Shown in pieces: positions 26,581 to 35,758 of a stretch of 43,404 bases of DNA. Source of the DNA: Erythrobacter sp. SD-21 (GTDB lineage Bacteria > Pseudomonadota > Alphaproteobacteria > Sphingomonadales > Sphingomonadaceae); NCBI RefSeq assembly GCF_000181515.1, contig NZ_ABCG01000012.1, positions 1 to 43,404 of the forward strand. Direction: 5' to 3'. The notes beneath the pieces were generated by a model. The model was not told the DNA's origin. It did not search any database and saw only the letters and a program-made list of their open reading frames with translations. The stretch's first letter is position 1, and every line of letters starts with the position of its first letter. The position numbers and the translations under genes are program-made.

Positions 26581-27482
26581 AGCGGATACACCGTGTAAAT
26601 TTCGTCGGGCTGGTAGAACAGGCCGAGCAGCATGCGGAACGCGATGGCGAGCACGATCGCGGCAAGCACGAGGCGCAGCACTTCCGGCTTGGCCCTCACC
26701 GCAAGCTGCGAACCGAACTGGGCGCCGGTCACCGAACCGATCAAAAGCAGGCCGACCAACACGATATCGACCGCGCGCGTCGTTAGCGAATGCATGATGG
26801 TGGTCGCGATGGTGACGAAGAGGATGTTGTAGAGGCTGGTACCGACCACGACATTCGCGCTCATTCCCAGTATGTAGAGCATGGCGGGAACGAGGATGAA
26901 GCCGCCGCCCACCCCCATCAGCATAGTCAGAATACCCACCGCGACACCGACGATGGCCGGCGCGAGCGGCGAGATGTAGAGCCCCGAACCATAGAAGCGC
27001 CAGCGCCACGGAAGGTTAGCAACCAGCGGGTGGTGCCTCCGGCGCGCCGCCTGCTTGCCCCCGGTCCCGCGAAGCAATTGAAGCGATTCCTTCGCCATCA
27101 GAATGCCGATGGAGCCGAGAAGGACGACGTAGAGCGAGTTGATGACCACGTCGATCTGGCCGATCGAACGGAAGAAGCGGAACAGCAAAGCCCCGATCCC
27201 CGCCCCGATGATGCCCCCGCCGACCATCACCGTCCCCATGCGATAATCCACACCCTTGCGCCTGCTATGCGCAAGCACGCCCGAAACGCTGGCGCCCGTG
27301 ACCTGCGTCGAGGCCGAGGCGGCGGCGACGGTGGGCGGAATCCCGTAGAAAATGAGCAGCGGCGTGGTCAGGAACCCGCCACCCACGCCGAAAAGACCCG
27401 ACAGGACGCCCGTGAGCGCACCCAGCGCCACGATCCACAATCCGTTCACCGACAAATTGGCGATGGGCAGGTAGACGTCCAT
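26577..27482 (-). CDS. TauE/SafE family sulfite or anion exporter
   Basis: A 301-residue multi-helix permease. The duplicated family motif is clear: G-L-F-G-V-G-G-G-F-L-T-T-P near residue 30 and G-V-G-G-G-F-I-L-V-P near 190. It belongs to the TauE/SafE (DUF81) family that moves sulfite, sulfonates or related organic anions; the substrate here is not determined. It overlaps the TIGR02186 gene by four bases and is divergent from nhaA, 158 bases apart. Confidence 0.92.
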   Translation of the reverse strand: MDVYLPIANLSVNGLWIVALGALTGVLSGLFGVGGGFLTTPLLIFYGIPPTVAAASASTQVTGASVSGVLAHSRRKGVDYRMGTVMVGGGIIGAGIGALLFRFFRSIGQIDVVINSLYVVLLGSIGILMAKESLQLLRGTGGKQAARRRHHPLVANLPWRWRFYGSGLYISPLAPAIVGVAVGILTMLMGVGGGFILVPAMLYILGMSANVVVGTSLYNILFVTIATTIMHSLTTRAVDIVLVGLLLIGSVTGAQFGSQLAVRAKPEVLRLVLAAIVLAIAFRMLLGLFYQPDEIYTVYPL

Positions 27483-27541
27483 GGACCGCCTCTATCGCGG
27501 AACGTGTTCACATAAAAGCGGCCGTTCGCGCAAATGCTTCC

Positions 27542-27637
27542 GCCGATGCAAGAACCAGGGTCTTGCGCGCTCCAAACCTCGGGAAACTATGCATCGGCAC
27601 TTGCAACGCGCTTGGCTTTGCGAAAAAGAGCGCAGCC
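27542..27637 (+). promoter_or_regulatory. Structured leader of nhaA
   Basis: A perfect 9-bp inverted repeat (27542-27550 with 27590-27598) closes a 39-base loop. A second hairpin (27614-27622 region with 27631-27637, two-base bulge) holds an A-rich loop with aaaaagag (27623-27630), the only ribosome-site-like sequence before ATG 27641. Known nhaA-I and nhaA-II motif RNAs occur upstream of nhaA in bacteria, but I cannot match their consensus from memory. A regulatory RNA is an inference. Confidence 0.45.
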
Positions 27638-27640
27638 GAC

Positions 27641-28852
27641 ATGACCGAACGCCCATCTGCCTTCCGCCTCGTTTTTGCCCCCGTCCGCGCGCTATTCGTC
27701 AGCGATGCTTCGGCCGGCATCCTGCTCATCCTCGTGGCGATCGCCGCCATGGTCGCGGCCAATTCGCCTTTCGCGGACGAATACCAGCAACTGTTTTACG
27801 GCAAGCTGCCCTGGACCCCGATTCCCAAGCTTTACGACCTGCATCTGTGGATCAACGACGGGTTGATGGCGATTTTCTTTTTCGTCGTCGGGCTCGAAGT
27901 GAAGCGCGAATGGATCGAAGGGCAATTGAGCACTGCGCAACAGCGCAAGCTGCCGATCTTGGCCGCGGTCGCCGGAATGGCGGTACCTGCCCTCTTCTAT
28001 GTCGGTGTGGTCGGCGGCGATGCCGAACTGATGCGCGGCTGGGCGATCCCGGCAGCGACCGACATTGCTTTCGCGATGGGCGTTCTCGGCCTGCTCGGCA
28101 ACCGCTGCCCCGCCTCGCTCCGCCTTTTCCTGCTGACGGTGGCCATCGTCGACGATATCGGCGCTGTCGCCGTGATCGCGGCCTTCTACACCGAAGAAAT
28201 CAAACTGATGTGGCTCGCCGCGTCGGCGGTCGTGTTAATCGTCATGCTGGCGATGAACCGCATGGGCGTTAGCCGCTACTGGCCCTTCATCCTCATGGCG
28301 CTCGTGCTGTGGGTATTCGTGCTGTTCAGTGGCATACACGCGACCATTGCAGGCGTCGCCGCCGCGCTGACCATCCCGATGGTGGGCAAGGACGACGAGA
28401 CCATGGTCGAGACGATGGAACACAGCCTTGCTCCGTGGAGCGCCTACCTGATCGTGCCAGTGTTCGGCTTTGCCAACGCCGGTGTGCCGCTTGCCGGAAT
28501 TGGCATCGAGGGTGTCCTCGCCCCGCTGCCGCTGGCGATTGCGGCCGGTCTCTTCCTCGGCAAGCAGGTGGGGATTTTCTCCGGCATCTGGCTGGCCGAC
28601 AAGTCCGGCTTCGCACCGCGTCCGGACAACGCGAGCTGGCAGGAAATCTGGGGTGTCTCGATCCTGTGCGGGATCGGCTTCACGATGTCGCTGTTTATCA
28701 GCGGCCTGGCCTTTGCCGGGCAGGAGTTGCTTATCAACGAGGCCAAGATCGGCATCCTGGGCGGCTCGCTGCTTTCGGCTATCCTCGGCTTCGTAGTGCT
28801 GCGCCTGTCGACCGACCATCCGGACGACGCGCGCTCGCCCTACGTGGACTGA
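27641..28852 (+). CDS. nhaA: Na+/H+ antiporter NhaA
   Basis: A 403-residue antiporter that exports sodium in exchange for protons. Key carboxylates are conserved: D141 in A-T-D-I-A-F-A (E. coli D133) and D171/D172 in A-I-V-D-D-I-G-A (D163/D164). The C-terminal G-I-G-F-T-M-S-L-F-I segment is also present. ATG at 27641 is chosen over an in-frame TTG at 27563, which would add a non-membrane extension through the leader hairpins. It ends 25 bases from the convergent gloA stop. Confidence 0.96.
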   Translation: MTERPSAFRLVFAPVRALFVSDASAGILLILVAIAAMVAANSPFADEYQQLFYGKLPWTPIPKLYDLHLWINDGLMAIFFFVVGLEVKREWIEGQLSTAQQRKLPILAAVAGMAVPALFYVGVVGGDAELMRGWAIPAATDIAFAMGVLGLLGNRCPASLRLFLLTVAIVDDIGAVAVIAAFYTEEIKLMWLAASAVVLIVMLAMNRMGVSRYWPFILMALVLWVFVLFSGIHATIAGVAAALTIPMVGKDDETMVETMEHSLAPWSAYLIVPVFGFANAGVPLAGIGIEGVLAPLPLAIAAGLFLGKQVGIFSGIWLADKSGFAPRPDNASWQEIWGVSILCGIGFTMSLFISGLAFAGQELLINEAKIGILGGSLLSAILGFVVLRLSTDHPDDARSPYVD

Positions 28853-28877
28853 GCGCGCTGTCGCCCCGGCGATCCGC

Positions 28878-29315
28878 TTACCAGCTGCCGGTGTTCTCCA
28901 TGCTCGCCCAGGGTTCCTGCGGGTCGAGATAGCCATCCTGCAACAGTTCGACGGAGATCCCGTCGGGGGAGCGCACGAAGGCCATGTGCCCGTCGCGCGG
29001 CGGGCGGTTGATCGTGTGGCCTGCTTCCATAAGCCGCTGGCAGGTCGCGTAGATATCGTCGACGCGGTAGGCGAGGTGGCCGAAGTTACGCCCGCCGTCA
29101 TAGGTTTCCGGCGCGCTGCCGTCCTCGGGCGGCCAATTGTAGGTCAGTTCCAGTTCGGCGACGTCCTCCTGACCCGGCGCGGCAAGGAAGATGAGCGTGA
29201 AGCGCCCCTTCTCGCTTTCCTTGCGGCGGATTTCCTCAAGGCCGATGAGCTTGAAGAAGGCGACGGCCGCATCGGGGTCGGCGACGCGGATCATGGTGTG
29301 CAGGTAATGGGTCAT
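28878..29315 (-). CDS. gloA: Lactoylglutathione lyase (glyoxalase I)
   Basis: A 145-residue VOC enzyme that turns the hemithioacetal of methylglyoxal and glutathione into lactoylglutathione. The sequence order matches E. coli GloA: H-T-M-I-R-V at the start (first His ligand), E-L-E-L-T-Y-N-W (Glu), G-H-L-A-Y-R-V (His) and I-S-V-E-L-L-Q (Glu). Start ATG at 29315 lies just after the porin terminator region. It is monocistronic as far as can be seen. Confidence 0.93.
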   Translation of the reverse strand: MTHYLHTMIRVADPDAAVAFFKLIGLEEIRRKESEKGRFTLIFLAAPGQEDVAELELTYNWPPEDGSAPETYDGGRNFGHLAYRVDDIYATCQRLMEAGHTINRPPRDGHMAFVRSPDGISVELLQDGYLDPQEPWASMENTGSW

Positions 29316-29346
29316 GCGCCTGCAGGTAGGGAGCCGGAGCGCAAAG

Positions 29347-29376
29347 AAAAGGGGCGCACCTTGCGGCACGCCCCTT
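29347..29376 (-). terminator. Terminator of the TorF-type porin gene
   Basis: A stem of about 12 bp (29349-29360 with 29365-29376) with two internal mismatches and a 4-base loop runs into TTTT on the minus strand. It lies 22 bases past the porin stop, in the right orientation. Confidence 0.78.
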
Positions 29377-29397
29377 GGTACAGCGCCAGTGAATTCT

Positions 29398-30147
29398 CTA
29401 GAAACTGGCGGTGATCGTCGCGACGATGGTGTCGTCCGTGAACCCGTCGATCGCGGGGCCTTCGACCCCGACATAGGCCACGCCGACTTCGAGGATCCCC
29501 GAAGACACGCTCGCGCCAAGCGACCAGTCGAGACCGGTGTCGTCGGCCGCGCCGGCGAGGAGCGGCGGAGCAAGCGCGCCGTCGGTGTACCCAAGATGCG
29601 CCGAGAGCGAGACCGGCGTGTTTGGCACGGAAAGTCCGAGATCGGTGTAGAGATAAAGATTGTCGTCCCCGCTGAGCGAATCCTGCTCGAAAGCGTAGGC
29701 TGCACCCACGGTGGCTTCTGCCGGACCGAGGTTGAACCCGACCGAGGCATAGGGCTCCCAATAGTCGGTATCGGCGCCGGTATCGCCGGAAGGATAGGCG
29801 TAATAGAGCAGGCCGACATCGACCGTGACGCCTTCCGCGACATTGCCCGACCAGCCGCCATAAATATCGAGTTCGAGCTCGCCGAAGTCGGGGCCGCCGT
29901 CGATCGAGGACGCCCAGGTGCCCACGTAGAAACCGCTGTCATGGGCAACATCGACCCCGCCCTGAATGGCCGGATCGCCGCCCGAAAGCGAGACGCCGCG
30001 GAAGCGGTAATCGGTGGTCAGGGCAGCGTTGGCGGAAACGGAAACACCGCTGTCGTCATCCTGGGCCTGGGCCATGGACGGAGCGGCGAGGCTGGCCGCG
30101 AGCGCGGCGAGCGAGACGGCAAGCTTGCCGCGAAAGGACGTTAGCAT
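29398..30147 (-). CDS. TorF family putative outer-membrane porin (TIGR02001)
   Basis: A 249-residue protein with a signal peptide (1-28, ending M-A-Q-A) and an acidic mature part rich in Gly, Ser and aromatic residues with alternating strand pattern. It has T-T-D-Y-R-F-R-G-V-S-L-S-G-G-D-P-A-I-Q-G, the TIGR02001 hallmark, and the C-terminus ends in Phe (I-T-A-S-F), the usual beta-barrel assembly signal. The ribosome site (aggag) is 8 bases before ATG. The function is thought to be a solute pore, not proven. The 269-base space before it separates it from the divergent phosphoesterase. Confidence 0.92.
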   Translation of the reverse strand: MLTSFRGKLAVSLAALAASLAAPSMAQAQDDDSGVSVSANAALTTDYRFRGVSLSGGDPAIQGGVDVAHDSGFYVGTWASSIDGGPDFGELELDIYGGWSGNVAEGVTVDVGLLYYAYPSGDTGADTDYWEPYASVGFNLGPAEATVGAAYAFEQDSLSGDDNLYLYTDLGLSVPNTPVSLSAHLGYTDGALAPPLLAGAADDTGLDWSLGASVSSGILEVGVAYVGVEGPAIDGFTDDTIVATITASF

Positions 30148-30416
30148 GTTCGAACTCCTGTTGGTTCGGATTGGTGCTTCGTCCCACCTGCGTTTTCGCC
30201 GGGTCCCGCTTTATCGAAGGGCTCCTCGGTCGAAATCGAAATAAAGGTGCACGATTCGAATGATCGACGCAAGATCGCTCCATAATGCATTCGCTATCGC
30301 AGCAAAAAGCGTGACTATTGTGCAACTGCGAAGGGCGCCGCTTGGGCGCGTGTGGCTTGCCGCTTGCCGCGCCTTCGCCTAAGCGCTCGCAACCCCCTGA
30401 AAGCCCTATCGCCCAG

Positions 30417-31220
30417 ATGTTCGATTCCATCCGCCGTATTTTCTCCGCAGGCCAGACCGCCGAACGGTCGACACGCGTGCCCGAAGGCGAGCGCTGGTAT
30501 GTGATCGGCGACATACACGGCCGCCGCGATCTGCTTGAGGCGCTCAAGCTCGCGATCGAGGAAGACGACGCCGCGCTGGGCGAGGCCGAGACCACGGTCC
30601 TGTTCCTCGGCGACCTTGTCGACCGGGGTCCCGACAGCCGCGGGGTGGTTACGCTGGCGCGCAAGTGGGGCAAGGAGCGCAAGGTGCGCTACCTCGCCGG
30701 CAACCACGAGGAGATGTTCCTCCAGAGCTTCGAGGATCGCGAGGTCTTGCGCCATTTCCTCAAGCATGGCGGGCGCGAAACGGTGCTGAGTTACGGCATC
30801 GACCGAAAGACTTACAACAAGATGAAAATGGGCGAGTTGCAGGAGGCGATGAAGGCCGCCGTGCCGCAAAAGCACCGCGAGTTCCTCGCTTCCTTCGAGG
30901 ACATCATCATTGCTGGCGACTATGTCTTCGCCCATGCGGGTATCAATCCGAAGCGGCCGCTGGATGACCAAAAGCAATCCGACCTGCGCTGGATCCGCGA
31001 CCGCTTCCTGAAGCACGAGGAGCCGCTCAGCCACGTGGTCGTACACGGCCACACGATCTTCGAGGACATGGAACACCGTGAACACCGTATCGGTATCGAT
31101 ACCGGGGCCTTTCGAACCGGGCGCCTGACCGCACTCGTGCTTGAAAACATCCGCCGCCGCACGATACAGGCCATCGCCAGCGACGATGGCGCCGTGGCAA
31201 TTGAAAAGAGAGACGCGTAG
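30417..31220 (+). CDS. Serine/threonine phosphatase-like metallophosphoesterase
   Basis: A 267-residue protein with all calcineurin-type metal motifs: G-D-I-H-G (about 31-35), G-D-L-V-D-R-G (about 64), G-N-H-E-E (about 95), A-H-A-G and V-V-H-G-H-T. It may dephosphorylate proteins or diadenosine polyphosphates; the target is unknown. ATG at 30417 is chosen over in-frame codons up to 30318, because those would cross an intergenic region with no coding signal. The ugd ATG follows directly after its TAG, with no gap. Confidence 0.88.
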   Translation: MFDSIRRIFSAGQTAERSTRVPEGERWYVIGDIHGRRDLLEALKLAIEEDDAALGEAETTVLFLGDLVDRGPDSRGVVTLARKWGKERKVRYLAGNHEEMFLQSFEDREVLRHFLKHGGRETVLSYGIDRKTYNKMKMGELQEAMKAAVPQKHREFLASFEDIIIAGDYVFAHAGINPKRPLDDQKQSDLRWIRDRFLKHEEPLSHVVVHGHTIFEDMEHREHRIGIDTGAFRTGRLTALVLENIRRRTIQAIASDDGAVAIEKRDA

Positions 31221-32531
31221 ATGAAGATTGCAATGGTGGGTTCGGGCTATGTCGGCCTGGTGTCTGGCGCCTGTTTCGCCGATTTCGGTCACGACGTGGT
31301 CTGCATCGACAAGGACCAGTCGAAGATCGATCGCCTGCACGATGGCATCATGCCGATCTACGAGCCGGGGCTTGCCGAGCTTGTCGGATCGAACGTCGCT
31401 GCCGGGCGCCTCACTTTCACCACCAGCCTTGCCGAGGGCATCAAGGGCGCGGACGCGATCTTCATCGCCGTCGGCACGCCAAGCCGCCGCGGCGATGGCC
31501 ATGCCGACCTCTCCTTCGTCTATGCCGTGGCCGAGGAGATCGGCGCGAACCTTGCCAATGACGCGGTCGTCGTGACCAAGTCGACTGTTCCCGTAGGCAC
31601 GGGCGACGAAGTCGAGCGCATCCTCAAGGACAGCGGCACGACCCACAAGTTCTCCGTCGTCTCGAACCCCGAGTTCCTGCGCGAAGGCGCGGCCATCGGC
31701 GATTTCAAACGCCCTGACCGCATCGTGATCGGCGCCGAGGACGAGTTCGGCCGCGAGGTCATGAGCGCGGTTTACCGCCCGTTGTTCCTCAACGAATCCC
31801 CGATCCTTTTCACCGGTCGTCGCACCAGCGAACTGATCAAATACGCCGCCAACGCTTTCCTCGCGACGAAGATCACCTTCATCAACGAGATAGCGGACCT
31901 GTGCGAAAAGGTCGGTGCGAATGTGCAGGATGTCAGCCGCGGCATCGGCATGGACAACCGCATCGGATCGAAGTTCCTCCACGCCGGTCCTGGCTATGGC
32001 GGCTCGTGCTTCCCCAAGGACACGCTGGCGCTGCTCAAGACGGCCGAGGATTACGACAGCCCGACCCGCATCGTCGAGGCGGTGGTGAAGGTCAACGAGA
32101 GCCGCAAGCGCGCCATGGGCCGGAAGGTGCTCGACGCGCTGGGCGGTGCGGACAAGGCGCGCGGCAAGAAGGTCGCGCTCCTTGGCCTGACCTTCAAGCC
32201 CAACACCGACGACATGCGCGACAGCCCGGCCATTGCGGTGGCGCAGACGCTGACCGATGCGGGTGCGGAGGTTGCGGCCTACGATCCCGAAGGCATGGAA
32301 CTGGCCCGCCCGCTGATGCCGGATGTTGCCATGGTGGATGATCCCTATGCCGCTATCGAAGGGGCCGATGTCGTCGCGATCGTCACAGAATGGGACGTCT
32401 TCCGCGCGCTCGACCTGAAACGCGTCAAGGACCTCGCCAAGGCGCCGGTCCTCGTCGACCTGCGCAATATCTACCGCCCGGACGACATGCGGGCGGCAGG
32501 ATTCGAATATACGAGCATCGGCCGGGGCTGA
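31221..32531 (+). CDS. ugd: UDP-glucose 6-dehydrogenase
   Basis: A 436-residue NAD-dependent enzyme that oxidises UDP-glucose to UDP-glucuronate for polysaccharide and exopolysaccharide synthesis. The nucleotide motif is V-G-S-G-Y-V-G at 6-12, and the catalytic Cys is C263 in G-P-G-Y-G-G-S-C-F-P-K-D. UDP-binding and C-terminal domains are complete. The gene starts the base after the phosphoesterase stop, so the two are co-translated. Confidence 0.96.
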   Translation: MKIAMVGSGYVGLVSGACFADFGHDVVCIDKDQSKIDRLHDGIMPIYEPGLAELVGSNVAAGRLTFTTSLAEGIKGADAIFIAVGTPSRRGDGHADLSFVYAVAEEIGANLANDAVVVTKSTVPVGTGDEVERILKDSGTTHKFSVVSNPEFLREGAAIGDFKRPDRIVIGAEDEFGREVMSAVYRPLFLNESPILFTGRRTSELIKYAANAFLATKITFINEIADLCEKVGANVQDVSRGIGMDNRIGSKFLHAGPGYGGSCFPKDTLALLKTAEDYDSPTRIVEAVVKVNESRKRAMGRKVLDALGGADKARGKKVALLGLTFKPNTDDMRDSPAIAVAQTLTDAGAEVAAYDPEGMELARPLMPDVAMVDDPYAAIEGADVVAIVTEWDVFRALDLKRVKDLAKAPVLVDLRNIYRPDDMRAAGFEYTSIGRG

Positions 32532-32591
32532 GGTTGCCTCCCATACCGGCACAGGCTTGCAAACTGGCGCAAGCTTGCGCAGTCTGGCGGA

Positions 32592-33945
32592 ATGGATAGG
32601 GGCGCAGCGCAAAGATTGAGGAATGGGCTGCTGACCCTCGCGGCAGGCGCGCTCGCCCTGCCGCAGATCGCGCTCGCCTGCTCGCCCACTGCGGTCATCA
32701 TAATCGAAACCGACAGCGAAACCGACTGCAAGGCGCTGGCGCAGCAGGCCCGTGACCTTGCGGCAAAAGCGTCACGGGCCGAAGCCTTCAACAAGCTTGT
32801 CGATGTCGCGTGGGAACTGTCGAGCGCGTCGGATGAATGCCCGGAAGAAAGCCGCGAGGCAATCCTAGCGCTCGACAAACAGGCAGGCTCCCCGCTGGCG
32901 GATCATATTGTCGGCGCGCCGGCGGCCCACCTCCTGCGGCTGGTCTCGCAACTCGAAGACGTTCCTCCCCAGCGCTTGCTCGATATTGCGCTGCGCGATT
33001 GGCTGACGAATTCGCGCTACTCGAGAGGCATTTGCAGCCCAGGTCGATACTATTCCGTTCCACCGCAAGGATGGGAAGAGCCTCAGGCTCGCAAAGCGCT
33101 GGTCCAACCCGAAAACTGGGCGTTTGCTGTCACCCAACCGGCTGGCAACCCCATGCGAGACTACATGGTTTTCGACATCCTGCTGGATCGCCATTCGCCC
33201 CTGTTCGACATCACGAGAGCGCGCGATCTGGCTCTGCAGATGCCTGGCCTTGGTCCGCGCCTGCGTGCCGCCGCCGCAATTACCGATCCGCGTTACGCTG
33301 CGCCCGATTACGAAACCGCCGCCGAACTGCTGAAAAGATGGTCGCCCTATGTCGACAACAGCCTAAGCGACGTAGAAAACCTGCAGGCGCGCAGCCTGTG
33401 GACACGCATCTCGCAGAGCCGGCTGACAAGCGAGGATGAGAAGCTCCGCAAAGATGCATTGACGCGGCTGGTCTGGGGCGATCCGGCCGCCCGCCATAGT
33501 CCAGCATTCGACTTATTCATCGATCGCCCTGTGAACTATCGATGGATGGAGAGCGCCGACCTTGCTCCGATGGATATGCGCGCCGCCCAGCGGATTGTGG
33601 AAGATTATCCGGTCAGCGCCTTTCGAAGAGGCCACGGCGGTTCAGTGCGCATCGGGGCCTTCTATGATAAGAATGGCACCTTTGTTGCGCTGCAAGTTCT
33701 GAAGGCGGCCGAACCAGTTCTGGTGCAAGCTGCAATGCGGGGTTTTCAGCGCTACTGGCGTCCTAGGCTCACGGAATTGGATGTCGGTGCGACAGCAGGA
33801 AAACGCACGATCGTGGTTCTACCGGAAATCGAATACCGCATCGGGAAGCGAGACGATGTCGCAATTTCGCCCAAGCGTATCACAATCACCCGCGCCCCCC
33901 CCGCCAGCTACGACCTTACTGAAAGGCCTTCAGCCGAACCAGTGA
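32592..33945 (+). CDS. Secreted TonB-C-like domain protein with no normal stop codon
   Basis: A secreted protein of about 440-450 residues: signal peptide (1-30, cleavage likely after A-L-A), a long helical middle, and a C-terminal segment (about 350-420) resembling a TonB-C fold (V-R-I-G-A-F-Y-D-K-N-G-T-F, then a helix and P-E-I-E-Y-R-I). ATG at 32592 begins the signal peptide. The literal frame has no stop until 34445, running antisense through the TspO-like gene, which is not credible as protein. A run of eight C (33895-33902) lies at the expected end: with seven C the frame stops at 33943-33945 and with nine at 33920-33922. I used the outer value. Either a base is missing or added, or the stop was lost. 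Confidence 0.6.
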
Positions 33946-34712
33946 TGGCGGTTGGCCTTAGCCTTAAGGGCCACCACGACGGCGCCGAGCACCAGCAACC
34001 CAGCGACCAGCGTAGCCAGCGCGATGGCACCGTTCTCCTGTCCGCCTCGCATATAGATGGCGAAGAGCGCCCAGGCAAAAACCAGTGCATACCACGGATT
34101 GCCGCGGCTGCGCGCGACGGCCACAGCTGCGATCACGCCGCCGACGGCGACGATCATCGCGGTGATCATCGGGAACTGCCCCGATCCGCCCACCCCGTGG
34201 TACACGATGCTGGCGCTGATATTGACGATGCTCGCCGCGGTGAGCCATGCGGCGAGCGCGCTGAAGGTGATCGCGACGATGGTGCGCTCGGCAAGGCTAA
34301 AGGGCCGCTCGAACGCCACCAGCCGGTGCAGGATGACCAGCAGCGCGGCGAGCGAAGTCACGATGATCAGCGCGGAAATCACCGTCAGATTGGCGAACTG
34401 CGTGTAGATTGCCCACACGCCCTGCATCGACAGCGCCAGCACTGATGGCCAGCCGATCTGCGCGAGCAAGACATTGTCGCGCTGCGCGGGAAGCGCCTGC
34501 CAGATTGCATAAAACGCGCTGCCGAAGAACAGCGGCCCCCAGATGGCGAAAGCCCAGCCCGCCGGCGTGATGAGTGTGCGCACGCTATCCGAGCGGTCGC
34601 CAATCGGCTCGCCATAACCCAGTTGCGGCAGGAAGGTCGCGCCGATCTGGACGACGACGGCAAGGATAATGGCGAGGCGCTGGAAGGCGGAGCGCGGCGT
34701 GGTGCTTGTCAT
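33930..34712 (-). CDS. TspO/MBR-related membrane protein
   Basis: A 260-residue membrane protein with about seven hydrophobic segments. It has the tryptophan-rich TspO-like motif P-A-G-W-A-F-A-I-W-G-P-L-F at about residues 48-60, plus W-A-I-Y and other Trp-rich helices. It is longer than classical TspO (about 160 residues) and belongs to a related bacterial group; porphyrin or lipid binding is family knowledge only. ATG at 34712 (M-T-S-T-T-P) has no clear ribosome site. The frame is open upstream through 35249, so the protein may instead be the C-terminal part of a fusion with aquaporin sequence. Confidence 0.7.
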   Translation of the reverse strand: MTSTTPRSAFQRLAIILAVVVQIGATFLPQLGYGEPIGDRSDSVRTLITPAGWAFAIWGPLFFGSAFYAIWQALPAQRDNVLLAQIGWPSVLALSMQGVWAIYTQFANLTVISALIIVTSLAALLVILHRLVAFERPFSLAERTIVAITFSALAAWLTAASIVNISASIVYHGVGGSGQFPMITAMIVAVGGVIAAVAVARSRGNPWYALVFAWALFAIYMRGGQENGAIALATLVAGLLVLGAVVVALKAKANRHHWFG

Positions 34713-35249
34713 ACCAGAGCCAATCGCCCGGCCCCGCGCCAGTTCCCCTAAGCGCGTCTTTCGGCGGGGTCCCGATAGAGCCAGCCACACAGCGACGCTG
34801 GCGGGAACCCACGCTTTCGCCACCTTCAGCGTGCCGAGGATGGTGAAGAGGAGGCCAAAGGTGGCGATTCCCTCGCCCAGCCATTGGCCGCTCCCGGTGC
34901 GCGCATTCTCCGACAATTGCCATACGGGCATGTCGAACATGAAGTGCGCCGCCCAGACGCCGAGGATGCCGCCGCCGATCTGCATCAGGACGAAACCCGC
35001 TGCCTCGGGCAAGGCGATCTCGCGGCGGATGAGAAAAGCGAGCGTCACCGCCGGGTTGAAATGCGCGCCCGACAGCGGCCCGAGCATGGCTATGAGCACG
35101 GCGAGGATCGCGCCGGTCGCCACCGAATTGGCCAGCAGCGCAACGGCGGTGTTCCCACCTGCCAGCGCCTCGCCCATGATCCCCGAACCGACGATGCCGG
35201 CGAAGAGGAAGAAGCTCCCGATCGCCTCTGCGGCAAGCCTGCGTGTCAC
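34713..35249 (-). pseudogene. Truncated aquaporin, in frame with the TspO-like gene
   Basis: GTG at 35249 starts an aquaporin: L-A-A-E-A-I-G-S-F-F-L-F (helix 1), helix 2, the first NPA in G-A-H-F-N-P-A-V-T, helices 3 and 4, then A-K-A-W-V-P-A-S-V-A-V-W (start of helix 5). There the homology ends; the second half with the second NPA is missing. About 25 unrelated codons follow and run in frame into the TspO-like gene at 34712 with no stop. A deletion near 34785 is likely. In another frame, just past the junction, a short reading ends at a TAG (34748-34750), perhaps the remains of another gene's end. A working channel needs both halves, so this is probably non-functional. Confidence 0.65.
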
Positions 35250-35317
35250 CTTTGGCCTGTGCCTTTTTCGTCGCGCCTCGAGCGCGCGTTCGCTTGCCAA
35301 GGTTACACGCGAAAGAA

Positions 35318-35717
<400 letters not shown>

Positions 35718-35723
35718 GGTGGG

Positions 35724-35752
35724 GAGATAAGCGCCATCCCTCTCATTGCCAA
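35724..35752 (-). promoter_or_regulatory. Promoter of rnpB
   Basis: On the minus strand TTGGCA (35747-35752, five of six -35 bases) and TATCTC (35724-35729) are separated by exactly 17 bp. The P1 stem of the RNA starts 7 bases later, at the expected distance. The -35 lies within 12 bases of the end of the neighbouring gene. Confidence 0.7.
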
Positions 35753-35758
35753 GCGGTT

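Noticed and set aside
25730..26665. N-terminal extension of the HerA-like protein (open frame up to 26665)
   Set aside because: The added part runs in another frame through the TIGR02186 gene and is Arg/Ala-rich; the ATG at 25729 starts a normal sequence.
30269..30282. Sigma-54-like promoter upstream of the porin gene
   Set aside because: The GG and GC elements on the minus strand are separated by 9 bases rather than the required 10.
30315..32612. 765-codon open frame antisense to ugd and the phosphoesterase
   Set aside because: Both sense genes are clear enzymes with full motifs; the antisense frame is low-complexity and Arg/Ala-rich.
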